From NCBI RefSeq assembly GCF_021531815.1, contig NZ_JADYUM010000018.1, positions 1 through 51,224 of the forward strand: a DNA stretch of 51,224 bases. Direction: 5' to 3'. Within the stretch, counting starts at the first letter, position 1. The number at the start of each line of letters is the position of its first letter. The notes under the pieces were generated by a model. That model was not told the origin of the DNA. It saw only the letters and a program-made list of their open reading frames with translations, and did no database searches. The stretch comes from Pseudoflavonifractor phocaeensis. GTDB lineage: Bacteria; Bacillota; Clostridia; Oscillospirales; Oscillospiraceae. A program made the position numbers and the translations under genes. This document shows, in pieces, positions 1 to 7,953 of this stretch.

Positions 1-2443
1 TGGTTGCGGTAGCAGTCTCCTTGTGAGTGTCATCCTTAGTGCAGACGCGCTCAGCGGTGCAGGACTTGCCGTCATCTGCCCACTTGTAGGTAGGCTCGCC
101 CCAAACGTGGGTGTGGGTTTCAGGTGTGTCCTTCCAAATTGCAGTCAGCGTCGCCCCGTTGGCAGAAGACCATATAGTTTTTGTGTCTCCCGGTTTGAGA
201 TAACTGTCATCCTTACTGAACTGCCACTTATCAAACACCTTATTTGCCGGCGGTGTAAATGTGCAATCCGGAGCGATTAATTCATAATAACCATAGGTGG
301 CTTTTAGAATGAGTGGCTCCATCGTGCCGCTTCCTTCGCCTGCCGCCAAGTTGATCGTGATATAAGAGCGATAGGTCGCTTTCACGCTGACTTCGCCGGC
401 AGGCATTGTGAAGGTGGTGGTTGCGCTGTTTGCGTCCGCAAGGGTGATGCTTGCACTTCCATCCTCTACAACCCATTTATCAAATATCATACCGTCAGAA
501 GCCTTATTTGCGGTCAGGGTAACCTCTGTACCTTCTGCCGCTTTACTGATTTCAGTGCCTGCGCCTACTGTCGCCTTACCATTCGTTACGGCGATTGTGT
601 ACTCTGTCGATTCCGCAGTAGTTGTAAACTCTGCATAGTAGTTGATGTAGTCTTTACCATTCGTGTAAAGCGTGCCCGTTTTGGAACCGTTAAAAGTGGC
701 TGTTGGATTATCTGCAAATTCATACCCACTGTCCGGATTCACTATGACATGTACTTTATAAGTTTCTCCCGCTGCAAACGTATCCGATGCAGAAAGCTTA
801 GTTCCATTATGATACCATTCCGTTGTGCCAACACTGACGTTAGCGGTGTTAGAGACTGCGTCCTGCGGCTGAGCCCCTGCGACAGGTTCCGTGATCTTTA
901 CGTCTACAGAGTCAATAGGAGCATTTGCAGCAGTAAACTCTGCATAGTAGTTGATGTAGCCTTTACCATTCGTGTAAAGCGTGCCCGTTTTGGAACCGTT
1001 AAAAGTGGCTGTTGGATTATCTGCAAATTCATAACCGCTGTCCGGATTCACTATGACATGTACTTTATAAGTTTCACCCACTACAAACGTATCCGATGCA
1101 GACATCTCAGTGCCACTATGATACCATTCTGTTTTGCTTACACTGACGTTAGCAGTATTTGAGGTTGCAGTCTCCTGCGGCTTAGCCCCTGCCACAGGCT
1201 CTGTGATTGACACGTCCACAGAGTTAAGGATACTATTTCCAGGAGTATACTCTTTCTCGAAAGTAATGGTGCGATTACCTACACCTGGGCGTTCAAAATC
1301 CGTGACTGCTGTGGAACCGTTAATAGTGACTGTTAGCGGATCTCCAAAGAAATAATCATTTTTGGTATAAACCGAGACTTGTACTTTATAAGTTTTGCCC
1401 GCCTCAAACGTACCTGTTTCAGGAATCACCGCACCGTCGGATGACCACACGGTTGATAACACTTTGGTATTCTCTGGTGTTGAACTTGCAGGCTGCGGCT
1501 GAGCGCCTACAACAGGCACAGTGATATTTACATCCACAGCGTCAATACGCTTCGTTCTGACAGTCAACTTCTCTGTCGTACTCGTTACGGATGTTCCGTC
1601 AAATACAGAAGTTCCATTGCTGTCTGTATAATAACGGTCTGTGCCCAGCATATCTGACAGATTGAGGTTAGCATCACTTGCATCAATTCCGTCATAGGTG
1701 CCGCCGTTCAGAGTAACCTTTGTAGTTGAACATTTATTTACAAGACCATAGGTTTTAATGCTGTCTGCATTAGCCGTTGCATAGAAAGAACCATCTTCAA
1801 TGGTCAGTTCAGCTAACTGATCAACGATTACTGCATCTATACTATCATAAACCACCGACGCGGAATATCCGGAAAATGTTCCGCTCAGGATTTTCGTCTT
1901 GCTTCCACCCGCCAAATACAACGCTCTGCCAAAAGTCGCTCCGTTAGCGTTGCCTACAAGAGTTACATCCTGTATGGTCAGTGAGTGTGAAGCGGCAATG
2001 TAGATTACGGCACCAAGGCCACCGCTATTGCCATGTCTATATTCCAAGGTTCCGCTTCCCTTTACATTCAGCTCTGAACGCACGTATAAAAGGCAGTTAT
2101 TATTACCGTTCATTGGGGCTACAAATGTGTTTGTTCCCTCCACAATCAATGTTTTCGGGGAAGTTTGTTCTATCGCAGCCGCAAGCGTTGACTGAGCAGG
2201 AATAATTTCAATTGTTCCCGTCAGCTTCACATAAGTGATTTCTGTGTTTTCCATTGCCGCCTTGAATTCGGCAAAGGTATCGCAGACGACGGGGTCGGCT
2301 TCCGTTGCTCCGCTTCCCGTTGTGCCTTCAATACCGCCTGCGCTGTAGGCATACGCCACCTGACCCATGGGCAGCAGTCCCACTACCATCACAAGGGCGA
2401 GGAGCATACTCAGCAGCTTATGCGGTTTCATTTTTGCTTTCAT
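1..2443 (-). CDS. Secreted repeat-rich surface protein, C-terminus outside the window
   Basis: The frame is open from the ATG at 2443 to the left edge: 814 codons without a stop, with the C-terminus missing. The start is set by an AGGAGG-type ribosome binding site 7 bases upstream. Residues 1-32 form a signal peptide (MKAKMKPHKLL, a hydrophobic core, a cleavage site after VAYA). About residues 40-290 resemble the beta-helix style of gut Firmicutes adhesins (recurring short T/S/G strands such as LTIQDVTLVGN and KTKILSGTFSG). Three modules of about 103 residues follow (GxTYKVHVIVNPDSGYEF), then an InlB-B-like repeat (TLTANKASDGMIFDKW) and a Cys-containing HVWGEPTYKW...C...C segment near the edge. 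The likely role is a cell-surface or secreted adhesin. No sorting signal can be seen because the end is absent. It lies downstream of a receiver-domain gene and a two-component operon on the same strand. Confidence 0.85.
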   Translation of the reverse strand, partial: MKAKMKPHKLLSMLLALVMVVGLLPMGQVAYAYSAGGIEGTTGSGATEADPVVCDTFAEFKAAMENTEITYVKLTGTIEIIPAQSTLAAAIEQTSPKTLIVEGTNTFVAPMNGNNNCLLYVRSELNVKGSGTLEYRHGNSGGLGAVIYIAASHSLTIQDVTLVGNANGATFGRALYLAGGSKTKILSGTFSGYSASVVYDSIDAVIVDQLAELTIEDGSFYATANADSIKTYGLVNKCSTTKVTLNGGTYDGIDASDANLNLSDMLGTDRYYTDSNGTSVFDGTSVTSTTEKLTVRTKRIDAVDVNITVPVVGAQPQPASSTPENTKVLSTVWSSDGAVIPETGTFEAGKTYKVQVSVYTKNDYFFGDPLTVTINGSTAVTDFERPGVGNRTITFEKEYTPGNSILNSVDVSITEPVAGAKPQETATSNTANVSVSKTEWYHSGTEMSASDTFVVGETYKVHVIVNPDSGYEFADNPTATFNGSKTGTLYTNGKGYINYYAEFTAANAPIDSVDVKITEPVAGAQPQDAVSNTANVSVGTTEWYHNGTKLSASDTFAAGETYKVHVIVNPDSGYEFADNPTATFNGSKTGTLYTNGKDYINYYAEFTTTAESTEYTIAVTNGKATVGAGTEISKAAEGTEVTLTANKASDGMIFDKWVVEDGSASITLADANSATTTFTMPAGEVSVKATYRSYITINLAAGEGSGTMEPLILKATYGYYELIAPDCTFTPPANKVFDKWQFSKDDSYLKPGDTKTIWSSANGATLTAIWKDTPETHTHVWGEPTYKWADDGKSCTAERVCTKDDTHKETATAT
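624..1550 (-). repeat. Tandem 309-bp coding repeats in the surface protein gene
   Basis: Two adjacent units with a period of 309 bp (624-932 and 933-1241) are almost identical over their first 150 bases, including a shared stretch from GTAAACTCTGCATAGTAG onward. A third unit at 1242-1550 keeps the same module layout but is clearly diverged. Each unit encodes one domain of about 103 residues. Confidence 0.85.
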
Positions 2444-2610
2444 AAGCAATTCCTCCTTGTTTCTTTCCGGCATTTTGCCGGGTGATCTGACCGTGTGAAT
2501 TGATTTATCGGCTCTCCCACACGGCAAAGAGAGCGTCCGCCGTTCTTCATCCGTTCGGAGAACGAAGAAGCGTCAAATACATTCATATCATTCCATCACT
2601 CCCGTCCTCC

Positions 2611-2994
2611 TTACAAAGCATCGATGACCGCCGAAAGATAGGTGGAAGAAACAGAGCCGTAGATGAAATTGTCAACAAGCCCGTCCTTCTTCGCCTGACG
2701 CACCTTGTCCGCCAGCTTCTTTTCGGTGTTCTCGTCCACAACCAGTACAATTTTGCAGTCCGGGTTGGTTTTCTTCAGCTCGGCACGGATCTTCATCCGC
2801 TCCTCCAGCTTCCACGGCGTGTAGGCTGTGACCTCCATGATCAGAATATTCGCTTCCGTAAAAACGCATAGATCCGTGGTTTTGTCAGGGCTTTCACTTT
2901 GCTGTACCTCAAAGCCCGGATCAAAGTTCCGCAGAGCCGTTGCAATGGCGTCGGCAAACAAAGCATTTTGCATATCAACAACAACTCTCCGCAT
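2611..2994 (-). CDS. Stand-alone atypical receiver-domain protein
   Basis: This 127-residue protein has the alpha/beta alternation of a response regulator receiver domain and no output domain. D7 fits one acidic-pocket position. The phospho-acceptor position reads LIMEV, so residue 54 is Glu where Asp is expected. The usual conserved Lys after the fifth strand is not evident (NFIYGS). Such receivers are normally not phosphorylated and act by protein contact; that role here is inference. The start has a textbook ribosome binding site (GGAGGTGA, 4 bases before ATG). The gene lies between a terminator at 3134-3163 and the surface protein gene, so it is transcribed apart from the kinase operon, perhaps together with the surface protein 167 bases downstream. 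Confidence 0.7.
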   Translation of the reverse strand: MRRVVVDMQNALFADAIATALRNFDPGFEVQQSESPDKTTDLCVFTEANILIMEVTAYTPWKLEERMKIRAELKKTNPDCKIVLVVDENTEKKLADKVRQAKKDGLVDNFIYGSVSSTYLSAVIDAL

Positions 2995-3035
2995 GAAATC
3001 ACCTCCGATTCAGAATTGAAAATCGACAACGCAGA

Positions 3036-3093
3036 TTTATACCGTGATCATCGTAGCAGGTTTTTTTCGTTTGCACACTGTCCCTAAGTACAG
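3036..3093 (-). promoter_or_regulatory. Candidate regulated promoter of the receiver and surface protein genes
   Basis: On the minus strand a TATAAA -10 (3036-3041) has no good -35 at 17 bases (AAAACC). Upstream, at 3078-3093, lies an inverted repeat CTGT-N8-ACAG, about 55 bases before the expected transcription start. A poor -35 with an upstream inverted repeat fits activation by a LuxR-type regulator such as the one encoded at 3184-3837. This is inference. Confidence 0.3.
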
Positions 3094-3133
3094 GTTCGGT
3101 CACTTTTTTCAAAAAAATTTTCGAAAAATACTG

Positions 3134-3163
3134 AAAAAACACCCGGCTCCAAAGGGAGCCGGG
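3134..3163 (-). terminator. Rho-independent terminator after the response regulator
   Basis: A perfect 9-bp stem (CCCGGCTCC / GGAGCCGGG, 3142-3163) with a short loop is followed on the minus strand by a T run at 3134-3139. It lies 21 bases past the response regulator stop. Confidence 0.9.
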
Positions 3164-3183
3164 ATAGACGGAACAGGTTCCGG

Positions 3184-3837
3184 TTATTCGGTTTTGGAAA
3201 ACGCCTGTTCTTCCGGGAGGTTCGGAACGATGAATTTCTTGTTTGTTACCGCAATGGCCAGCCGGGTCCTGTTGGCATATCCGGTTTTTGATAAAATGTT
3301 GGAAACATGGTATTTGACGGTTCTTTCCGAAACAGCCAGCTTGCCGGCGATCTCATCGTATTCCAAGCCGTCGCAGATCAGCCGCAGTACCTCGATCTCC
3401 TTTGCCGTCAGCTCCGTGCTTTCCACCAGGCCCAATTGAACCTTCGGCGTTTCGTTGGGGAAAAGACGCTCCCCCGCCATGGTCCGGTCGATCACGTCGA
3501 TCAGCGCTTCCGGGCTGATATCCTTATACCAGAAGCTGTCCACCCCGGCGGCTTTGGCCCGTTCCAGGTAGCTCACCTCAACCATGGAGGTGACAATGAT
3601 GATCTTGATATTCGGAAACTTCGCCTTGATCTCTGCGGCAGCTTCAATGCCGTCTTTACTCCCCGAAGTGCAGACATCCATCAAAATCAGGTCAATGTGC
3701 TGCTGTCCGCATTTCAAAATAGCAACATCCGCCCCGTTGAGACTGCCGGCCAGCTCATATCTGCCGCTGTCGGAAAGCGTCCGCTCCATGTTTTCACGGG
3801 GCATCCGCTGATCCTCCACAATAAGAACCCGTTTCAT
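3184..3837 (-). CDS. LuxR/NarL-family response regulator
   Basis: A DNA-binding response regulator of 217 residues. The N-terminal receiver domain has E8-D9, phospho-acceptor D54 (LILMDV), a Thr/Ser in IIIVTSM and a Lys in FWYKD, so it looks functional. The C-terminal LuxR-type helix-turn-helix (about 140-200) shows LTAKEIEVLRLICDGLEYDE, then VSERTVKYHVSNILSK, the usual family pattern. Its ATG overlaps the kinase stop by 4 bases (ATGA), so the two are translationally coupled. It is last in its operon. Likely targets are its own operon or the receiver/surface protein genes just downstream; this is inferred from position only. Confidence 0.93.
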   Translation of the reverse strand: MKRVLIVEDQRMPRENMERTLSDSGRYELAGSLNGADVAILKCGQQHIDLILMDVCTSGSKDGIEAAAEIKAKFPNIKIIIVTSMVEVSYLERAKAAGVDSFWYKDISPEALIDVIDRTMAGERLFPNETPKVQLGLVESTELTAKEIEVLRLICDGLEYDEIAGKLAVSERTVKYHVSNILSKTGYANRTRLAIAVTNKKFIVPNLPEEQAFSKTE

Positions 3838-5123
3838 TCTCTACCCTCCTGTATCGCCGGGAGAACCACGGTGAGCGCAAAGCCCGGCTTCGACTGTATT
3901 TCCATCGTGCCGCCGCAACCCATGATATGGCGGTATAGGTTGAGAAGTCCGCCCTTGGGAACGACCTCAGTTTCGGGAGGTTTTCCGTCGTTTGTGATCT
4001 GCATGGATACGCTGTCTCCCTTTTGCTCCACCGTGATCTGTATGGTTGTTGCTCCGGCATGACGCACGCTGTTTGTCAGACATTCCCGCATGGCAAGGAT
4101 CATCACCCGCCGAAGCTCCTCCTGCTCAGGCAACTCTCCGGACAAATTTACGGTTATGCCGATGGCCCCGGCATCCTGCAGGAATCTGTCCAGCTCGCTG
4201 TGCCCCCTCGGATCGGCATTATCGTATTTGATGGCGCTGACAGCACGGCGGAACAGATCCATGGCATTGGCCGCTTCCTCCGTTTGGTTGTTGTGAAGAA
4301 TGTGCCGTATGGCGATCAGCCCCGCTCCCATATCGTCATGCAGTTTCGTCTTGGCGGACAGCACTTCCTTTTCTCTTGTCAGGATCAGAGCATTGTCAGA
4401 AAGCCATTTGAGTTCCCGGGAAATGGCATTCAGCCGCTTGATCTGCGCTTTCAGCTCCAGACTCTTATGATACAGCTCCGTGACATCCGAAAAGATGGCT
4501 TCCGTATACACGACGCCGTCTGACGCTTTCACCTCGGTCTGCCGATAACTCCAGGCTTTGCCGTCAGGGAAAAGATAGGTCTGCATCTCCTGAGAGAGCC
4601 GGATCACGCCGCTGCACGCGTCGCAGCCGGACAGTGCGTCCCGCAGTTCCGCAAGCGTCTGGAGATCACACTGTGAGATCGAGCGGAACAGAGAATCCAT
4701 TTGCCGGTTGCACAGCTTCACGCTCCCGGAGGGCGTGAAATAGCAGATACCGCTTGGCAGCATATCCAGAGCCTGTTTGATGGAATCGCGGCTGAGCGCC
4801 TGCTTTCCTTGTCTCCGCAGCCCTGCCATATCCCATAGCAGCAGAAGATCTGCCGCAAATGTCATGCCCCATAAAAGCCACATAGGCAGAGGCAGCCATG
4901 TCCTGTACGCCAGTCCTTCGGTCATCCGGGAAAAAGCATCCGCCAACACGGACAATAAGATCAGAAAGAACAGAAATACGGACAGACGCAGAATACTTTT
5001 CCGTTTGTCACGCTGTCTGCCGTAAGCCTCAAGCATCAGGAAAAGGGAGAAAATCAGGGTGAGGAACAGGGCGACCAGCAGCGTCGTCTGTGCCGGAGCA
5101 GAAGAAAGATAAAAATTCCTCAT
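3834..5123 (-). CDS. Membrane histidine kinase, NarL/DesK type
   Basis: A 429-residue sensor kinase that should phosphorylate the regulator encoded immediately after it. Three hydrophobic segments lie within the first 100 residues, followed by a PAS-like region (about 113-212, around ICYFTPSGSVKLCNRQMDSL) and a helical linker. The phospho-acceptor box is HDDMGAG at about residue 262. The C-terminal ATPase domain has an N box (LTNSVRHAGA), a G1 box (ITNDGKP) and a G2 box (GGLLNLYRHI). The HDxxG box and a LuxR-type partner are typical of the HisKA_3 class. It overlaps both neighbours by 4 bases in a tight three-gene operon. Confidence 0.92.
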   Translation of the reverse strand: MRNFYLSSAPAQTTLLVALFLTLIFSLFLMLEAYGRQRDKRKSILRLSVFLFFLILLSVLADAFSRMTEGLAYRTWLPLPMWLLWGMTFAADLLLLWDMAGLRRQGKQALSRDSIKQALDMLPSGICYFTPSGSVKLCNRQMDSLFRSISQCDLQTLAELRDALSGCDACSGVIRLSQEMQTYLFPDGKAWSYRQTEVKASDGVVYTEAIFSDVTELYHKSLELKAQIKRLNAISRELKWLSDNALILTREKEVLSAKTKLHDDMGAGLIAIRHILHNNQTEEAANAMDLFRRAVSAIKYDNADPRGHSELDRFLQDAGAIGITVNLSGELPEQEELRRVMILAMRECLTNSVRHAGATTIQITVEQKGDSVSMQITNDGKPPETEVVPKGGLLNLYRHIMGCGGTMEIQSKPGFALTVVLPAIQEGRE

Positions 5124-6757
5124 GCCGGTTCACCCGCCTTTCCGATCCGCAGAGAAAAGCGCCATACGCCTTCCTCACAGGCGCAGGTGTCGGCAAGAGC
5201 GGACAGCGTCGACAAATCGGCTTTGCTTTCCGCCTGCAAGTAAAAGATGACAGCATCTTCCAGACTGCGGGCTTTCAGCCAGACAAAACGAAGGTCATCC
5301 ATGGCCGCTTCCGCCATGGCTTCGAAAAAGTCATAGACACGGATCGCGTCACGGGTATCAATGCTGTTTTTGCCCGGAATATCAATGGCACACTCCACAC
5401 CCATCAGCTCCAGATTGGCAAAGGATTCCTTCAGACAGGCTGACAGTTCGGCGGTATCTGTTACATTGGATTTTTCACCGATAAACATCAGATTACCCCG
5501 GCGTTTTATGTAGGCGCCGATCACCGCCGCTTTGGCCAGCAGACTGCGGCGAATCTCCGGGTCGGTTTCCGCCTCATTTTGCGTCAGCAGCTGATCCAGC
5601 AGCTCAATCTGATGGGCGGTTTGTGCCTGCAGCCGGTCATAGAGCCGGTTCTTTTCCCGGACTGCATTGATCTTTACCTTGGTTTTGTAGTTTTCCTGCT
5701 CCACATCATTGCTTTCCGAGATCGTTTTCCGGTTTTCCTCCAGCTTTTCCAGCAGAGCGGTAATGTCTGTAATATCCTCCTGCCACATAACATGGCCGCC
5801 ATTGATCTTACTGCTTCTGAGCAGCGTGTTGTGATCCAGCTTTGCCGCCTCGCTCTCCGCCGAGCGCATTATTTCCGCCGAAAGCTTAGGTGTGTTTGAA
5901 GAAGCATAACGGGTATCATAGTCCGTATCAACGATCTGCGCACCGATGGAGCCTGCTTCAAACAGCGCCTGGTAACCGGTGTTGGTCTGTATAAGCCCGC
6001 ACTGAATACAGCATTCCAAGATTCCGGTGAACATCAGGCACTGCGCTGCCGTGATGTCTCCGCCGATCAACTGCATCCATTCCACGCCGCTGACATATAT
6101 AAAGGCATATACGATAGAACATGCCAGCAGCAAAAACGGCAGATATTTTTTCCTATATGAGAGCCGACACTTGATTATCATAATAACAAATGCCGCTAAA
6201 GCGCAAAGGATCTCCCACCCGATCACGAAAAAATATCCGAATGAATAACTCATGTTATCGTCCGTCCATACCTCTCCTTCGGGGAAGGAAAAGACAAGCT
6301 GATGGAGATCATTTGTAAGCACCAGCAGCAGACAAAGAACCGTGGGAATAGATAATAACAGCAGCGCCGTTTTCGACAGCCTTGCGTTCTCGGGCTTGCC
6401 CAGTGAGATGGCCACAAACAAAGAAAACAGCGGGATAAACAGCATTGGCAGGTAGTACCAATACCACAGCTGCCGTGCTATTCCGATATCGGTTATAAAA
6501 AAGTATCTCATTGAACGGATCACAAACCAAAAAACCATTAAGCCGGAAACGGCAATCAGACAATGGCGCACCTGTACCTGAATGATCCGTTTGCTGACGG
6601 AAATTCCCCATCCGATATAAAGGGCGATATAGATCAGCGAGCGGAGGATCCCACCCGGAACTTTCAAGATATCAAACTTTCCCAAAACCCGTAAGGCAAT
6701 CGCAAAGAAAACCATTACAGCTACAAGAAAGCCTGTTTTGTGATTCTGTTTCGTCAT
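5120..6757 (-). CDS. 7TM sensor protein, kinase-like but lacking ATPase motifs
   Basis: This 545-residue membrane protein begins with about seven hydrophobic helices (residues 10-250), resembling the 7TM extracellular-sensing region found in front of many Firmicutes histidine kinases. A PAS-like part and a long polar helical segment (about 340-410, around NRLYDRLQAQTAHQIELL) follow. The C-terminal 130 residues occupy the place of a kinase ATPase domain, but I see no N box or glycine boxes, so it is probably a non-catalytic sensor or co-sensor. Its stop overlaps the start of the true kinase by 4 bases, which suggests they work as a pair. The start at 6757 has AGGAGGT 7 bases upstream. Confidence 0.75.
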   Translation of the reverse strand: MTKQNHKTGFLVAVMVFFAIALRVLGKFDILKVPGGILRSLIYIALYIGWGISVSKRIIQVQVRHCLIAVSGLMVFWFVIRSMRYFFITDIGIARQLWYWYYLPMLFIPLFSLFVAISLGKPENARLSKTALLLLSIPTVLCLLLVLTNDLHQLVFSFPEGEVWTDDNMSYSFGYFFVIGWEILCALAAFVIMIIKCRLSYRKKYLPFLLLACSIVYAFIYVSGVEWMQLIGGDITAAQCLMFTGILECCIQCGLIQTNTGYQALFEAGSIGAQIVDTDYDTRYASSNTPKLSAEIMRSAESEAAKLDHNTLLRSSKINGGHVMWQEDITDITALLEKLEENRKTISESNDVEQENYKTKVKINAVREKNRLYDRLQAQTAHQIELLDQLLTQNEAETDPEIRRSLLAKAAVIGAYIKRRGNLMFIGEKSNVTDTAELSACLKESFANLELMGVECAIDIPGKNSIDTRDAIRVYDFFEAMAEAAMDDLRFVWLKARSLEDAVIFYLQAESKADLSTLSALADTCACEEGVWRFSLRIGKAGEPA

Positions 6758-6797
6758 GCGGGACCTCCTTTCTGATCGACAGAATCATACAAAATAT

Positions 6798-6826
6798 ATT
6801 ATACGAATATCCGCAATTTTTCAAGA
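6798..6826 (-). promoter_or_regulatory. Promoter of the sensor operon
   Basis: On the minus strand TCTTGA (6821-6826) and a consensus TATAAT (6798-6803) are separated by 17 bases, about 40 bases before the start codon of the 7TM sensor gene. Confidence 0.7.
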
Positions 6827-7000
6827 ATCTGGCGTGAATTGTTCTTGAGCTCTGGAGTGCCGACTTCATTACGCAAAGGCTTTTTTAGGCCGGGGTTATG
6901 CAGTACGGCGGTGCTGCGAAGCAGATGTCATGCAACCATGTAAACAGCGGCGGGCATTGTCCTGCGCTCTTACAAATCATTTATTCAGGTTGATTTAAAC

Positions 7001-7040
7001 AGAAATAGCGGGAGCGCATCGTATAAAATGCACTCCCGCT
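7001..7040 (-). terminator. Hairpin after the relaxase-like remnant
   Basis: A 13-bp stem with one mismatch (7007-7019 with 7028-7040) follows the minus-strand stop codon at 7048-7050. The following bases are T-rich but not a clean run. It is probably the original terminator of the truncated mobility gene. Confidence 0.5.
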
Positions 7041-7047
7041 GTAATTT

Positions 7048-7180
7048 CATCGTTCCCAACTGTCTCGGCTTTTCTTCTTGTTCTGTTTCTGCTGATGTTG
7101 CTTCTGAAACAGACGTTCACGGATGGAGCGTGTCTCCGCTTCCTCAACTACATCCACTTCTATAATCATCAGCGTACTAT
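7048..7180 (-). pseudogene. 3' remnant of a relaxase-like conjugative-element gene
   Basis: The minus strand reads through about 44 codons to a TGA at 7048-7050. The end is very polar and basic (IRERLFQKQHQQKQNKKK, then SRDSWER). It resembles the C-terminal tails of relaxases in Tn1549-like conjugative elements and is followed by a hairpin, as those genes are. The upstream part is gone: from about 7180 the DNA instead encodes an AP2 domain on the other strand. The family call rests on recall of such tails and is tentative. Confidence 0.4.
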
Positions 7181-7182
7181 TT

Positions 7183-7425
7183 CGAGGCGTCTACTATAAT
7201 AAGAAACGTAACAAATGGATTGCTCAGATCATGTTTAAACGGAAGTGTTACTACCTTGGCGGATTCGAAAAGATTGAGGACGCAGTAAAGGCGCGGGCAA
7301 GAGGGGAAGAAATGTTTGACAACTTTCTGGACTGGTATTATGGACAAAGAAAAACTTTTGGAGGTGATATACTTGCGATCAATCATAAATCTACTCATGC
7401 GATACATGGAAACCTGCCCCTTTGA
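7183..7425 (+). pseudogene. AP2-domain protein fragment
   Basis: The reading frame encodes an AP2 DNA-binding domain: RGVYYNKKRNKWIAQI, then YYLGGFEKIEDAVKARARGE and FDNFLDWYYG. In bacteria this domain usually sits in phage or mobile-element proteins together with an HNH endonuclease or integrase part. Only the AP2 part is present. The residues before it match no family, and no ribosome binding site precedes the ATG at 7123, so I read it as a fragment joined to the relaxase remnant. Its 3' end overlaps the next gene. Confidence 0.5.
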
Positions 7426-7678
7426 CACTGGCGATTCGGATTGCCAGACTGTGCTGGATCAGCTATTTTGGGTCTACAGAGACTCCCACGAATCCGATCC
7501 GCCAGAGATCCGGAACAGCTTCCGGGAACTGGATGCCCTACTGAGGCATCTGCCGCTGGATGACAACAATGCGGTCTTCAATCTATGCTGCAGTCTCTGT
7601 ACGGCATATGAGTACAAGGCTTTCATCGACGGATTCCATTACGGCGTACAGCTAATAATGCAGTTGGACAAAAAGTAA
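7373..7678 (+). CDS. DUF6809-like small protein of mobile elements
   Basis: This is a protein of about 101 residues if translation starts at TTG 7373, which has GGAGGTGA 5 bases upstream; in-frame ATGs at 7316 and 7340 lack such a site. It is predicted to be all-helical. The ending, EYKAFIDGFHYGVQLIMQL, matches the pattern of the short DUF6809 proteins common on Firmicutes islands (a pairing helix, then Y-x-F-x-x-G-F-x-x-G). Function is unknown. A terminator follows directly. Confidence 0.55.
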   Translation: MRSIINLLMRYMETCPFDTGDSDCQTVLDQLFWVYRDSHESDPPEIRNSFRELDALLRHLPLDDNNAVFNLCCSLCTAYEYKAFIDGFHYGVQLIMQLDKK

Positions 7679-7687
7679 TATTTTCAC

Positions 7688-7731
7688 AAAAAAGCACCTT
7701 GCTAAGATTACTTCCTTGGCAGGTGCTTTTT
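7688..7731 (+). terminator. Rho-independent terminator
   Basis: A stem of AAAAAGCACCT with AGGTGCTTTTT encloses a 20-base partly paired loop and ends in a T run, 10 bases past the stop of the DUF6809-like gene. Confidence 0.85.
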
Positions 7732-7783
7732 GCATTTTTTACAAAATCTCTCTAATTTCCCGTGCGATATTTATGTGAATATC

Positions 7784-7812
7784 TAGCAATTAGTCAAACT
7801 GTGTGGTAGAAT
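7784..7812 (+). promoter_or_regulatory. Candidate promoter of the McrB-like operon
   Basis: TAGCAA (7784-7789), a 17-base spacer and TAGAAT (7807-7812) precede a leader of about 140 bases. The -10 region GTGGTAGAATAT recurs exactly at 14237-14248, ahead of the zinc-ribbon/DUF5067 gene. The rest of the 275-base gap shows no gene. Confidence 0.4.
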
Positions 7813-7953
7813 ATATTTTAGTAGATTATATCTAAGCTAGGATAGAGAATCCTTTACCGGTATAGTCTTACATACTATGAAAGGTGTGATTTCGAGGCAA
7901 AATTCGTTTTTTGACAATACACATAAATAAACAGAGAAAGAAGGGTAATTAGT

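Noticed and set aside
624-1550. Regular repeats that could suggest a CRISPR array
   Set aside because: The unit is 309 bp, lies in a coding frame and has no unique spacers.
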